A stretch of DNA of 64,000 nt from Ypsolopha sequella (taxonomy: Eukaryota > Arthropoda > Insecta > Lepidoptera > Ypsolophidae), in the NCBI GenBank assembly GCA_934047225.1, contig OW204001.1, forward strand, positions 10,648,201 through 10,712,200, written 5' to 3'. A program made the translations under genes and the position numbers. Numbering within the stretch: position 1 is the first letter of the stretch; the number at the start of each line of letters is the position of its first letter. The notes under the pieces are model-generated. The model worked only from the letters and a program-made list of their open reading frames with translations. It did not search any database and was not told where the DNA came from. Positions 11,115 to 22,094 of this stretch are shown here, piece by piece.

Positions 11115-11811
11115 ATAATTGAGGCGTGTGCTCGTACAATGCTGTATGTTATATTATGGCGAAAGATATCTATTGATGGAACAATGCTAATCTTTGTAAC
11201 ATACATCGCTGTTCAACTGTATGCCAACGTTTGACTGCTGCTAAACTTCACTATTAATATTATTTTTTTTATCTTCACTATTATTTCTTCACTTTTTTGC
11301 TTTTTTGCGACGTTTATATTTACAAATTAATATTATACGTAATATAATTAAATTCAATTAAATAAATAATACGCTCCATGTAAGCCCACCTTTATCCATA
11401 CTCATTACCTGTTTTTATCATCTCATGATGAGACACACACACAAACACACCCTAATCACCCGACACTCAACATACTCATAATAACAAACCTTTGAATTAT
11501 AAATACGGAGTCTTCTTTGCGAATCATTTATGTAATTTAACCATATTATAATTGCTATGTTCCAATTTTTAATATGTATGTTTAGTTTAGCATAATGAAA
11601 TCCGTTATTGGCACAATAAGAAGATATCATGTTCAATTAATCTGAATGTACTTGCTGTAGATTTTTGTTTATGAATAAAATAAATAAATTAATTAATTAT
11701 GTTTGTCAAACAAAACTCAGTTGCAAACAGTGCCAGTGTTGACGGACACCATTCGATCAGATGACTTTAAAATGTAACATACAACGTTGTTCGAGCACAC
11801 GCCTCAATTAT
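11115..11811. mobile_element. TIR element, about 700 bp (ATAATTGAGGCGTGTG)
   Basis: The ends are inverted repeats of about 45 bp: ATAATTGAGGCGTGTGCTCG at the left, and CGAGCACACGCCTCAATTAT at the right. The interior is AT-rich and non-coding. Its right end abuts the next element with no spacer. Confidence 0.8.
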
Positions 11812-12080
11812 AACGGCTAAATACAACTCTAAGCTAAGAGCAATGTATGGATACCAATAGTTTATATATGGATAAACATATTTTTAAAAATATTATTGTA
11901 GCTTCATAATAATTGGATTTTCCATAAAAGTGAAATTATAATTTTGTATTTAATTTTTCTAACTTTACTCTCATGGAAAATCCGATTATATTGAAGCTAC
12001 TATAATATCACTAAACATACGTTTATGCATATAGCAAACTATTGGTATACATTGCTCGTAGCTAAAAATTGTACTTTGGC
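11812..12080. mobile_element. Foldback MITE, 270 bp
   Basis: Arms of about 100 bp pair across an AT-rich loop. Both contain GAGCAATGTAT, CCAATAGTTT and GGATTTTCCAT in inverted order. A related, more diverged copy lies at 50.8 kb. It directly adjoins the 700-bp element to its left and may use the same target site. Confidence 0.75.
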
Positions 12081-12169
12081 TTTCCAGAAATCGACACTTA
12101 ATATATGGTTTCCTTAAAAAAAAAAGAGTTATAGTCGTGTACTTAAATTACGTATTGTGGATGATAAAT

Positions 12170-12616
12170 TTAATTTTGTCATTTTTTTTGTGAATTTCTC
12201 AACCGCTTTATTTTTACGTTAACACATATTACCATGATTTTTTTCATATTTTTCGGTCTACCAGTTTCGGAGATAAGGGGGGACGTACATATTTTTGTGG
12301 TTTATTAAAGATTTCTCAAAACCAGTGCCAAGAAAAAGGATATATTTATAAAATAAACTTTTTAATATCTACAATTTGATACCCATATTGGATTTTTTAT
12401 TTTTCTCCCTTTTGTTTAGAAATATTTTGAACAATTTCAAATTTTTCATTTTTTTTTTGCACCTTAATATGTGGTAAAATTAATGCTATTTTTGTGCTTA
12501 ATTCCATGTCTTTATCTTGAACGGTGCTAAAGTTATGAGGCTGTGATATACGGACGGACAACGGAGTCCCACTATAAAGGTTCCTTTTGTACCTTTTAGG
12601 TACAACGGAACCCTAA
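12170..12616 (+). repeat. GGTTCCGT-ended repeat, uninterrupted copy (family P)
   Basis: It contains the ordered motifs TTTTTCGGTCTACCAGTTTC, GGAGATAAGGGG, TCTTTATCTTGAACGGTGCT, ACGGAGTCCCACTATAAAGG and the end TTTAGGTACAACGGAACCCT. The 45.4-46.6-kb copy has the same order but is interrupted twice; this copy shows the intact insertion site. The 5' end with the GCGAGTC motif is missing here. Confidence 0.8.
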
Positions 12617-13070
12617 ATATGCTTGCAACTACAAAAACCTATCTAATTTTACCAGCACTCCTCTCAGAGGGTGACATCCCCTTTGATCCACTCCATAATT
12701 CCATCACGCGTTTATCCAATGAGCGTTTTAAAAACCGTTCTGACCTAACAGCGTCATAGTGACCCGGTGATTATTCACGCCCGGTGTCGCTGGGCACTAC
12801 CAGAGCTTTGAGATCCTCCTTTATCCCCTCTTTTACAAGCATTTAAGAGTACAGTCAGGTTTCTAGTTATCTTGGGAGGAGGGCAGTTGACGACCCGTAA
12901 ATTATGACGTCATTACTGCCAGCTTCCAACGTTGAAGACGTGAATTTTTATGGAACGGCTGAAAATGAAAACCCTTATTGTGCTGTTACTTTGTCTGTTC
13001 GTGTTGGAGACAATCTTCAATCTTCAATCTTCAGCCGCTGTTTTAGTTTCATTCAAAAGTGCGCGTGTTA
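12617..13070. other. No feature recognised
   Basis: Contains a short tandem of ATCTTCA units near 13015. No gene supported. Confidence 0.4.
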
Positions 13071-13273
13071 TACAAGGTGAATTTGTGAACATCGTCCAAA
13101 TTCATACTTGAGCCTTGGCAAGTAATTAGTATCATGAACCAATAACGATTTTTGTAAAATTCATAAAACTATGGGAAGTCGAAATTTCATTATACAAAAT
13201 TCACAATTATTGTTATCGATTTATGATGCTGATCACTTACCAAGCTTCCAGTATATCAAAAAGTCACCTTGTA
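13071..13273. mobile_element. TA-flanked MITE, 203 bp (TACAAGGTGA)
   Basis: Both ends read TACAAGGTGA inward and are flanked by TA. Inner arm segments such as TTGGCAAGTAATTAG pair with the opposite side. The first bases resemble those of the 4.07-, 21.7- and 54.7-kb elements (TACA then a G-rich word), which suggests a shared transposase specificity. Confidence 0.75.
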
Positions 13274-13765
13274 TATAAATTCACTCATTCAATCATTCTT
13301 CATTCGTTCATGTATTCATCTATACGAACCATATGTTATCGGAGGGTTTTATTGAAGCGTTACTAATTTCTCTCGCCCTATTTGGCGGTCTAATTAACGT
13401 GAAAGACAGTAAGTTGATTTGCTGTTACAAAAACAAAGAACCAACCCCTGAGATCCCAACAGACAGTCGATAATCATTAGTAATGTCTACCTGAACTGAA
13501 AGGTTGGTTAACCATTGAAAGGATCGATAGGTCTTCTCGTAGCTAATGATGAAACTGGAATTCTATCTCAACTCTCACAAAACATGATCAAGACGGCTAC
13601 CTAGCACGTGTGGAAAAATTGCTAAGCCAAATTTCGGGTAATTATATAGCGACATGTATTGATTTTTTTATTGACAACCTATAGTGAAGATTCCTTATAT
13701 TCCATGGTTTTTATTTGACGACGCTTAGTCATACTTAATGTAAAAAAAGTCATGTATGGAAAATA
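13274..13765. other. No feature recognised
   Basis: No gene or repeat supported. Confidence 0.4.
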
Positions 13766-14158
13766 GTAGTTTATGCTACAAGGGCGCAAAGGAATAAATT
13801 ACGAGGACGATTTAAAACACGAGCGTAGCGAGTGTTTTAAACGTAACCGAGTAATTTATTGCTTTTACGCCCGTGTATCATACTACATTTTTCAATGCAT
13901 AGTGTGAGGAAATGAAAACTAATATAATCTTGTGAACTTTAAATTATAATTGGCTCAAAAGGACTGTATCCAGAGCCGTTAAACAGTGGAAAAAAAAGTA
14001 TAACGTCTATGGTACACAGGAAAGGCTGCAGGTTAGCCAACCATTGTAAACAAATTAAAAAAAAAAATAATAATAAAGCCCTAGGGCAAAATAATCGACT
14101 TTCTGTTCGGTTTTGATGCAGAAAAAGTGGGCCTTTACGAGCACATGCATTGAAAATA
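13766..14158 (+). repeat. 400-bp foldback repeat, full copy (family D)
   Basis: It consists of two adjacent inverted-repeat units. The first (about 13766-13890) is a palindrome around AAACACGAGCGTAGCGAGTG, closed by GTAATTTATT. The second is bounded by TTTTCAATGCA and TGCATTGAAAA. The same two units are joined in the 23.0- and 53.9-kb copies, so they move together. It contains GGGCCTTTACGAGCAC at the right end. It is non-coding. Confidence 0.8.
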
Positions 14159-14256
14159 CTTTTATATACACTCAATCGTAAAATCATGATAATGAACTCA
14201 AAAATAGTGCAATATATCAATAAAATAGTGCAGACAACTTTTTTTTACGAACGACT

Positions 14257-14520
14257 CGTCTTTTCCAAGAAATTTCCTCGCGCCTGGTCGACGCTTCTGG
14301 TGATCGGCAGGCTGAGGCCTACCTTGGACAGCGGATTAACCTCACAATCCAACGGGGTAACGCCACCAGCCTGCTGGGGACCCTCCCCTGCGGCAGTGAT
14401 TAAAACAATATTTTTTATTTAATTTAGTCTATTTTTAATTTTATATTCTTTGTAGTTAGTATCTATTTTAAGTATTATTTATAATTTAGTATTATTAATG
14501 TTATTTAAGTTTCTTGTTTA
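14257..14520 (+). pseudogene. 5'-truncated copy of the RLE LINE, C-terminal 49 codons plus 3' UTR
   Basis: The frame starting near RLVFSKK reads [20 protein letters not shown], then [16 protein letters not shown], and stops at 14401-14403. It corresponds to the last residues of the long LINE at 57-59 kb. Its stop comes a few codons earlier. The AT-rich 3' UTR that follows (TTTGTAGTTAGTATCTATTT) is also found at 44.65 kb. Only the extreme C-terminus is present, as expected after incomplete reverse transcription. Confidence 0.85.
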
Positions 14521-14544
14521 TATATATATATACTCAACTGATGC

Positions 14545-14727
14545 CGGGTCCAGTGGGTCTACCGCGTAATTCTCATTTTCATCAACATCAACTTGAAATT
14601 GAAATTTGTCGTGCGTGCGACGACACCCGCCTAACATGCCATCTCTTTTGCACGCGTTGAATTTCGCATGCATTTGCTTGAAGTTGATACAAATGAGAAT
14701 TACGCGGTAGAGCCCCTGGTCGGACCT
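14545..14727. mobile_element. MITE with TIR TCTACCGCGTAATTCTCAT
   Basis: The two ends carry TCTACCGCGTAATTCTCAT in inverted orientation, and the core contains GCCATCTCTTTTGCACGCGT. The same core and ends occur in the 25.4-kb copy, where the element interrupts another repeat. It is non-coding. Confidence 0.8.
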
Positions 14728-15310
14728 GAAATATATCTTGAGGTATCAGTATTTACATTTAAATTATCATATCTATCATTACCTATTTATATTAAAACAA
14801 AAAATATTAAAAGGTTTTACAGTGTATTTAATTTTAAAACTTATTATTAATTACATAATATTAAAAACTTTCCAGAACTACTGATAGATGTTATTTTTGC
14901 TCGGCCACGTGATGAGCTCTCATTACAATATATTTATTCTGAAACCAGCCACGCACGGTGTTTTTCTCCCCATACCTACAAGTAGTTCACCGAAAGAGTG
15001 GGTGGTGTAATTGCCCCTTAGAGACATGTTTTGCTGAACGATGTCGTCACACCGAATTCATTAATCATCCACGCTGTGTGCTGAATGGAACCACTTTATC
15101 TTGTTGCAGGGTTTAGGTCGGTGACAGCCGCCACCTAGGGCAGAGCAGCCTTTCTGTTTACTATGTACAGCATAATAAATTCTGTCTATGTATTGTCATT
15201 GGAACACAAAGGCTTTAAAACCAACGTATGCGGAAGTGGGGGTAGTAAAGTATGTGTATGTCATAACCATGTGTGATTAATGTGATTATGCATTAGAAAG
15301 AGAAAGATAG
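14728..15310. other. No feature recognised
   Basis: AT-rich; nothing supported. Confidence 0.4.
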
Positions 15311-15318
15311 ACAAGTGG

Positions 15319-15559
15319 CAGTGGCGTGCATAGAACTTTTTTCCCGAAAAGCAATCAGAAGTTCAAGTTTGACAATAAATAAAAAAATTAAATAATACTT
15401 TGAAAAAAGAAAGTTTGTATGACAACAAGGTAGGCACTGCCAACCTTGGTGAACATTTTCATACCACCTTTTTTTTTCAGAGTGTTATTTGATTTTTTTT
15501 TATTATTAAACTCGACCTTCTGGTTGCTTTTCCCGAAAAAAGTTCTATGTACGCCACTG
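15319..15559. mobile_element. hAT-like MITE, TIR CAGTGGCGTGCATAGAAC
   Basis: The ends CAGTGGCGTGCATAGAACTT and its reverse complement are flanked by ACAAGTGG (15311-15318) and ACAAGCGG (15560-15567), an 8-bp target duplication with one mismatch. CAGTG ends with 8-bp duplications are the signature of hAT transposons. The arms are about 50 bp and the interior is non-coding. Related copies lie at 33.5 kb and, as a scrap, at 43.25 kb. Confidence 0.85.
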
Positions 15560-15567
15560 ACAAGCGG

Positions 15568-16630
15568 ACCAACTTTATTGTTGCAATTTACTCTGAATTT
15601 TCTAATTTAAGACACCTTTTTTTCTTAGTAATTGTTTGATTAGTTAAATTAATGAATAAATAAACCTATTTTTGTAAATGATCACTTCTTAGAGCGTCGT
15701 TTTGCCAGAATAAACATTTTATTGCACAATTATTTGCATGCTACATTTTTTATTGCTGCCCAAATACCTACAGATTAAAATCCAAATATATTATTTTTAG
15801 ATTTCTGTCAATCGTCCAAACTGGATATTTGTATAGAAAGAAGGCCCTTTATCTCTGCGGGATCACAGGAAATAAGTCGAGTATGTCAAGCATGTTTCCG
15901 TGGCCCCACTGAAATTTTCCACCTTCCTGACAAATTTCACTTTAATCGGCTTTGCCATTGTTAGGGAATGTTTTGGACCGACAAGGCAAGGCCTTTCTAT
16001 GAGGAAAAAATCTGTTCTTGATTTTTATGCCGCATAATAGTTTTTGTGTAAAAATTGTTTGCAGATTTGTTAAAGTTGACCCATATATGAAAAGGGTTAT
16101 TGATTGATAAAATTTAAATTTATATCAATAGGCTATGTGAAGCAGTTAATTGTTAAATATTCAGTTTGTGCAAAATATGTCACGCGTCTTGTGTTGAATA
16201 TTTTTTGAGCCTGCTTTTGCTTCGAACCTAACTTAATCCCTGCATTAGAGATGTCAGTGCTCTTGTCTCAAACCTCACTAATGGTTAAATCTTTCCCCTG
16301 GCGCGAACTAAGTGGGTCTTAAATACTTTTGCACGAAAATGTTCCAGTTTTCTCTTAGTTTTCCACAAAAATATATACTAAGATTGTTGGACGAAGGCCA
16401 ACTAAAAGATAGATTGGTGTTATGAAAGTACATAAGTAAGACTTTTACGTTATAAAAACATGGTTTTCTTGCCTTAAATGAGATTGTTGGTCATTGTAAT
16501 AAGGTAAAATTATATTTGTTCCATATTATGATTTACCTACCTACATACATACTAAATATTTGTATGTACGTATAGTCAGGTAAACTGAATTGTGATCCAC
16601 TGATACGTTAATACGTTACCAATAAGTCTT
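15568..16630. other. No feature recognised
   Basis: AT-rich; no gene, RNA or repeat supported. Confidence 0.4.
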
Positions 16631-17338
16631 TTTGGGGTTCCGTAGTCAACAACAAGGAACTCTTATAGTTTCGCCATGTCCGTCTGTCTGTCTGTCAGTC
16701 TGACCGCGGCTTAGATTAGAGACTATTAATACTAGAAAGCTGTAATTTGACATGGGTACACATATTTATCACGTCAATAAAGTGGTACAGAAAAATTTTT
16801 AAAAGATTTTTTTATAGTACCTCCCCGACACGTAAAGTGGGGATGGTTATTTTTTTTCTCGTCTCTACCCTGTGGGGTGTCGTTGGATAGGTAATTTAAA
16901 AATATTGGGTGTGAGAAGACCATTTTTGTATCCAGGGTTCCGTTTGCATAATATTAAGCTTAAAAGTGTTAATTTTTGTTAGAGTAAAGTGTCTTGCCAG
17001 CGAAACGGTAGTATTTGGTGACGTGAAAAAAATCACGGCAGTAGTATACATAACGAAATTAAAAGGAAAACTATTACAGCTAAGTAGGCTTTACAAGTTA
17101 ACGAGTACAGATCGCGCCAAACTTTTAGTCGCCACTAAACACGGGGCGATTCGCATCAGCAGGAACAAAATGTAAGGGCCGTTCTTGGGAAGAGCAACTT
17201 CCGAGCGTACCAGAAGTTTGGCGCGATCTGTATTAGTCGACAAACTTATAAAATGTACTTGGAGAAGAAGTCCGCTTATTACGGATACGGAACCCTACAC
17301 AGCGCGTGGCTCGACACGCACTTGGCCGGTTTTTTTAT
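16631..17338 (-). repeat. GGTTCCGT-ended repeat, third subfamily (family P3)
   Basis: Read on the minus strand, it starts ACCGGCCAAGTGCGTGTCGA, reaches TAGGGTTCCGTATCC and ends at ACGGAACCCC, the shared ends of families P and Q. The interior differs. An internal inverted repeat ACAGATCGCGCCAAACTT (about 17108-17235) could form a hairpin. A 69-codon open stretch on the plus strand (16966-17175) lies across it, but I see no homology and do not call it a gene. A (GTCT)n stretch sits near 16680. Confidence 0.65.
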
Positions 17339-17487
17339 AAAGGATTGGCTTATTACACTTGGCCACTAAAAGCAATAAGTTCTTATTCGATGCTTGGCCA
17401 CTGCAGCGCCTAACGAAAAGCGTCGATGTGACCTTTTATAAGATAAACTACGCACGGCCAGAAAGTGGTACAGTGAAAATAAGCGAG

Positions 17488-17905
17488 GCGTTAAGAGGCT
17501 ATGCGAATTTTTTTTGTCACTGTCACTCCAAGCGAAAACACGATCAGTGCGAGTGGGGCCGATTCAGGTCGAAAGCGAAAAATGTTAGTTTTATATTTTT
17601 TTATAAAAAACTAAAATAGCTAGCAAAATTTCAAATATCAGATATTGTTAAAACACACCTAATAAAATATGTTTGAGTTCTGTATTTGGTTCCTATTCGT
17701 TAAACGAGGAGAAAAAGTGTGTTTGAAGACCTCATTTCAACAATTATTTCTTTCGAGGAAAATTTATCTAAACATGTTTTACAATTTCAAAACCCTAGAT
17801 TATATAGTCAAAATACATATACCAGAAATGTATTAAAATTTTCTGTGTATTTCACGAAATACACAAAAAAGAAGCACCTCTATTTTTGTAATTGTCAACC
17901 CCTGA
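17488..17905 (+). repeat. 420-bp repeat, copy 1 (family R)
   Basis: It opens with TTAAGAGGCTATGCGAATTT and contains CAGTGCGAG, ATGTTTGAGTTCTGTAT, AAAAAGTGTGTTTGAAGACC and TTCAAAACCCTAGATTATAT. The same order, with few gaps, occurs at 37.27 kb, and a weaker version at 20.1 kb. There is no conserved open frame. It lies just after a family-P element but is not always linked to one. Confidence 0.8.
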
Positions 17906-18290
17906 TTCTCGGTCTCGCTCTTACTATGTTGCTTCATATTGCACAATTTGCAAAAAGTATTTATTTTATAGGTTTCCTCTTTATTACTTTAAAATTAATT
18001 CATAAATAAAAAAAGTAATCCGGTAAGTCTTTAATGCCATATTAAAGGTATTTAACTTGAAAATAAAAAAGGTAGTTGATGTAGTCGATCTATATGTTTA
18101 GTTATCGCGTACGAAAAATATAATTTAAAGGTGTACCTGCAATTTTCTTACTCCTAAAGCCAAACTAATTTCTTTAATTCTGCTCCGGTTAGTCTTTAGT
18201 TAGTATTCTTATCCAGCTACTATATTTTTTCAAGGTACAGGGTTTTATTGTGTTAACAAGTTGCCCAAAAATTTAATTTTTTAGAGCGAG
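17906..18290. other. No feature recognised
   Basis: AT-rich; nothing supported. Confidence 0.4.
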
Positions 18291-18294
18291 AGTC

Positions 18295-18480
18295 TGACAA
18301 GGTCTTAATCGGTCTGTCCTGCAAAGTTTACGGACGAGGACCGATATTTTGCAACTGCCTGTTACCACTCTACCAGAACATCTTCTCATGACGTCATACT
18401 GGAACACGGGTCACATGGTTTCGTCATGAGAGTGACAAGCCACGGTCGAAGCCTACCATCAGTTGAAGTGTGAGGATTTT
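18295..18480 (-). repeat. Dispersed repeat sharing sequence with 26.0 kb
   Basis: CATGACGTCATACTGGAACA, ATGGTTTCGTCATGAGAGTG and ACAAGCCAC occur in the same order on the opposite strand near 26.05-26.15 kb. It looks like the 3' portion of an old LINE, but no coding trace was found. Confidence 0.6.
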
Positions 18481-18775
18481 TCAGTTTGTTGGGTCTCGGT
18501 CCATCTGTCCAGTGTGCGCCCAACATATTTATTGTTGTATCAGTAACCAGTTATACCAGTTTACGCAGAGAGCCTGGTTTGCACCCCTGTTTACAGCCTG
18601 GTTTGCACCATTTCGTTTTGGCATTTGGTATAACAAAGTTCTCTAAAAGGTAAAAATTTAAATTCCCTGAGCTAACAGTTAGTCTATTAAAAATACGAGA
18701 GGTGTCCTGGGCACCCGATTGGAACGAAGTTCCTTTCGCTAGTGACTGACGCGCACGCCGCACGCCATAATAGGG

Positions 18776-18937
18776 TCCATAATTGTGCCCGAAGTATACG
18801 GCGATAGGGCACACTACGCTGGGACGTAACAATTGTCGGTGAAACGTGAGTATACAAACGTGGACATTGACCTGCATATCATAGTCCATTCTTGGAAATT
18901 TCCCTGACACCCTCTCGTTGATTCATGTCGTACGATG
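18776..18937 (+). repeat. SINE, 5'-truncated copy (family S)
   Basis: The body runs from CCCGAAGTATACGGCGATAG to the tail GATTCATGTCGTACGATGTA. It matches the 24.8-, 27.8-, 36.8- and 56.3-kb copies. The tRNA-like head is absent. It is a non-autonomous retroposon. Confidence 0.75.
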
Positions 18938-20095
18938 TATATGAATAAAGTCTCTCGATTGACAATAGTTCTGCTTTGATCACTTGGAGAGATAGTGCAA
19001 AAAACCGATAATGTAGTAAAATATATATCTCGTTTCTTTCTTTGTTTCCCTCGTTGTTACTGTTAGCAAGAATTTTTCGTGTAATACAATATGCGAACCG
19101 GGTCCGCTTAAAGAGAAAAAAAGCTCAACACAATGGTAGCCTTTGCGAACTTGCATGTGTGTTCAAACTGTTTTAGCGTCTTCAGATAAATATTCATTCG
19201 AGCACCTATTAATTATTTGTTACTAGTTTGATTTTGTTTATTTATCCATCTTTATTAAATAGGTAATTTCTCGTTTCTTTCTTTTTAAAATTTCTGAAAT
19301 GCCTACATCCACTTTTAGTAATTTGATCCAATAGAGAAATATAAACACAATCACTAGTTTGATAATTTTATTGATCCCGCCTGAATAAAGCAATGTTATG
19401 ATATACTATTTTGTAATTACATTTAATGTTTTATTCTCTTATTTACCGGTTACTTGTAAGTATAATAAGATTTGATTTGAATTTTTGCTATACTACTGTT
19501 TTTTATCCCGTAGTCAATGGTAAAAAATAGAGTACATAACTTGTGAAAAAAAAAGTTCCATCGTGGCCCTTGTATCCCTCGCTCCGCTCAGGATTCTATT
19601 CTAGAATCCTTCGCTGCTCTTGGGATCCAACTTTGTGCCTCGAAGGGAATTCTTAATTTTTTCACTTGTTGTGTAATCTACTATTACTTATTTACATTGT
19701 ACATGTACAGTCACTTGCAGTTCAAACTGCCTATTTTAAACGATTATAACTGCTTTGACGCCGCAGTATAAGAACTGCCGATAGGTAGCCTATCATAGTT
19801 GCATCCGTATATACATTTATTAGAGTGTTTTTTTTTGCTTCGCGTTTTTAAATTCTGCACAGGCCTCCTAAAAAAGCGGTTATTCTTTCGTCCATGGGTT
19901 AATAGCATTAACCACTCGAGTCTGAATTAGATATAACAATTTGAAGAACACTGCACACGTGCCGTACTTATTCGTGTACTTCAAATTTAAATTTAGGAAG
20001 GCTCAAAAATAATGTGTCATAAAATTTGAATTGATTCGGTGATATTGAGCATTTTCGTAAAGCTCATAATAAGGGCTTCAGGTGATATATCGTCC
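18938..20095. other. No gene recognised; one short hairpin
   Basis: The only notable item is a CpG-rich patch around 19575-19645 with the palindrome GGATTCTATTCTAGAATCC and CTCGCTCCGCTC words like those in families D and H. Confidence 0.45.
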
Positions 20096-20099
20096 GTGC

Positions 20100-20400
20100 G
20101 AAGGTCCCGGTTACTCCAGGCGGAAAGACCCGCAGTGCGAGAGGGGCGGAATCGGGGAAAATGGACGAAAAGTCTGTTTTAAATGAATATAAAAAATTCA
20201 GTAAAATTGCTACGAAAATTTCCATTACCAGTAATTTAGGTATTGTTAAAACCCATCTAAATTAATATCTTTGAAGTCTTTTCAAATTTCTCAGAATACC
20301 AAAAAAGTGTAATAAATTTAGTGTAGTAACCTCATTTAAATAATTATTTCTATCGAGTGAAACTCATCCAACCGCGTTTCTGATAGAACTAAATCTACAA
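20100..20400 (+). repeat. Diverged copy of 420-bp repeat (family R)
   Basis: It keeps CGCAGTGCGAGAGGGGC, GGTATTGTTAAAAC.CA.CTAA-type and AATTATTTCTATCGAG segments in the same order as the 17.5- and 37.3-kb copies, but is much more diverged. It is non-coding. Confidence 0.55.
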
Positions 20401-20416
20401 AAAGATCCCAAAATTG

Positions 20417-20655
20417 TTATACTAATTTATTTAACTTAAAACGTTTTTTTAACAGCAGATAAATAACTTCAAACAGTGTCAATTTTGATGATATACCCTG
20501 CTTGAAATTTTCCATGGTACATAACGAATATGAGCCGAGAATTTGCCTTAGTCTCAGGTTTCTATAAATATACATATAGCCAGTTTTTCTTGAATATTTT
20601 TGTTTGTACTCTTTTAATATCATTAACATTTTTCTTGTTTTGTCTACCAATATAT
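20417..20655. other. No gene recognised
   Basis: A 77-codon minus-strand open stretch is present, but it has no recognisable domain; treated as chance. Confidence 0.35.
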
Positions 20656-20659
20656 TCAG

Positions 20660-20935
20660 GTGGTTGAGCTGATGCCAGTCTCGACTGCGGAGGTACCACC
20701 ATCTTACGGCGGTATATCCATCCCTAATAGCCGGACCTTATATAGAACAGACTGGTGACGGGCAGCAGCGTCACTGGGGCGAGGGTTCCGGCACCGCGCT
20801 CACCAACCCACCTGTCCAGCGTGTGTGAGTATGGGCAATTCTTTTAGGATGACCGCCAGGAGTGGCAAAGTCCTGGAAAGGCTTATGCCAAGCAGTGGAC
20901 GAACTAGGCTGATGGATGGTGGATGGATATTTTAT
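20660..20935 (+). repeat. GATG-ended repeat, internally deleted copy (family G)
   Basis: It contains CTCGACTGCGGAGGTACCAC, GACGGGCAGC, GAGTATGGGCAATTCTT, then CTGATGGATGGTGGATGGAT at the end. Compared with the 35.8-kb copy, about 130 bp are missing between CATCTTAC and GGCGGTATATCC. The (GATG)n end suggests a LINE-type 3' tail. Confidence 0.75.
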
Positions 20936-20995
20936 AACAGGGTAAGTAAATATTTATTTTAAACGTTATGGTGCCGCTTTAGTATTTCAATAATA

Positions 20996-21408
20996 GGTCT
21001 TTACATATGAAATTGCCGATATTTTCTTACAGACTCATCAGTTCATAATTCCTGTAATTCAATAGCTTTTTCAATTATTTGTTTTTTTGTTTGAGTGTTG
21101 ATTTCAAGTTTACATTTGCGTATTCAATTTTGTTTTATTTTCAGTTTGATTATAAAAAATTAATCTTCAAAAACAGTTCGTCCTAAATGCCATCCATTTC
21201 CATGATAAGATTCGTAATATTTTTTACAGCTAACACTTTTCCAAAATTAAATTAATGTGGCTGTTAGCTTAACGTTGTCTCTTTCATACACGAAAGAAAT
21301 AACATAAATTGGATTTGTCATTTCTAAAATAATGCGAGAATTTTAGTACTGAAAATTGAGTTTCCTTTAAATTCTCTACAGAAAACGGCAATTTCATATG
21401 TAAAGACC
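20996..21408. mobile_element. mariner-type MITE, 413 bp
   Basis: Both ends read GGTCTTTACATATGAAATTG inward and are flanked by TA. GGTC...TATGAAAT resembles mariner TIRs. The interior has no transposase fragment. A second copy in the opposite orientation is at 32.9 kb and shares internal GATGGCATTTAGGACGAACT-type sequence. Confidence 0.85.
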
Positions 21409-21657
21409 TAATAAAATAATTTTTCATTAATTAAAGTTAATTAGGTAAATTTTACTCACAGAGATTGCTTATCGATCTATCTATAACGTTATTTAGAGGG
21501 CACTGGAAAATCGGTCAATTACAATTGCCAATTTTGTACTGGACCCCGTACCACGATACGCAGTAATTTGCCTCAAGCGATAAAGATTGTATGGCGAGAA
21601 TGACGTATCGTTTTCTTTTGACGCGTACAGGTTTTCCAGCTGCCCTCGGAATTTATA

Positions 21658-22094
21658 TACAGGTGATTGGTAATTCGACCTATTCCTTGAAAGGGGTTAT
21701 ACTAGAGATCATTTCCAACGAATTAAGTCCTATGAACTAGGTGTCGAAAATGAATGGTCTCCGAGTTACGAAGGTTTTTGTATTATTTTTCAAACTTTCA
21801 GACTAATAACCAAAAATAAATAATTCAAAAATAATACTATTCCTCTCTCAGCACTTATTTCTGATCAATAATAGATGAGTGATGACTTATAAAAAAATGT
21901 GCCCTGAATTCCCATAATCTCAGAATTAAATAGTCTTACGTGGAAAGAAAACCTTTTTTATTTTGTAATTTTTGAAATACCGACGTATTTTACTTGAAAA
22001 AAAAATATAATTTTCGACCCCTAGTTGATAGGCATTATTTGTTGGAAATGATCCATAGTATAAAGGAATAGGTCGAATTACCAATCATCCTGTA
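21658..22094. mobile_element. TA-flanked foldback MITE, 437 bp
   Basis: The ends read TACAGGTGATTGGTAATTCG and the reverse complement of TACAGGATGATTGGTAATTC, flanked by TA. The arms are about 110 bp and also share GATCATTTCCAAC and AACTAG.GGTCGAAAAT. No coding region. This is the only copy in the window. Confidence 0.85.

Noticed and set aside
14518..14533. (TA)n tract as a possible promoter
   Set aside because: Simple repeat after a LINE UTR; no downstream gene.
16966..17175. 69-codon lysine-rich frame in the family P3 repeat
   Set aside because: No homology recognised, and it overlaps an inverted repeat; treated as non-coding.
18551..18910. 119-codon minus-strand frame
   Set aside because: It overlaps the SINE body and a short direct repeat of GCCTGGTTTGCACC; no protein motif.
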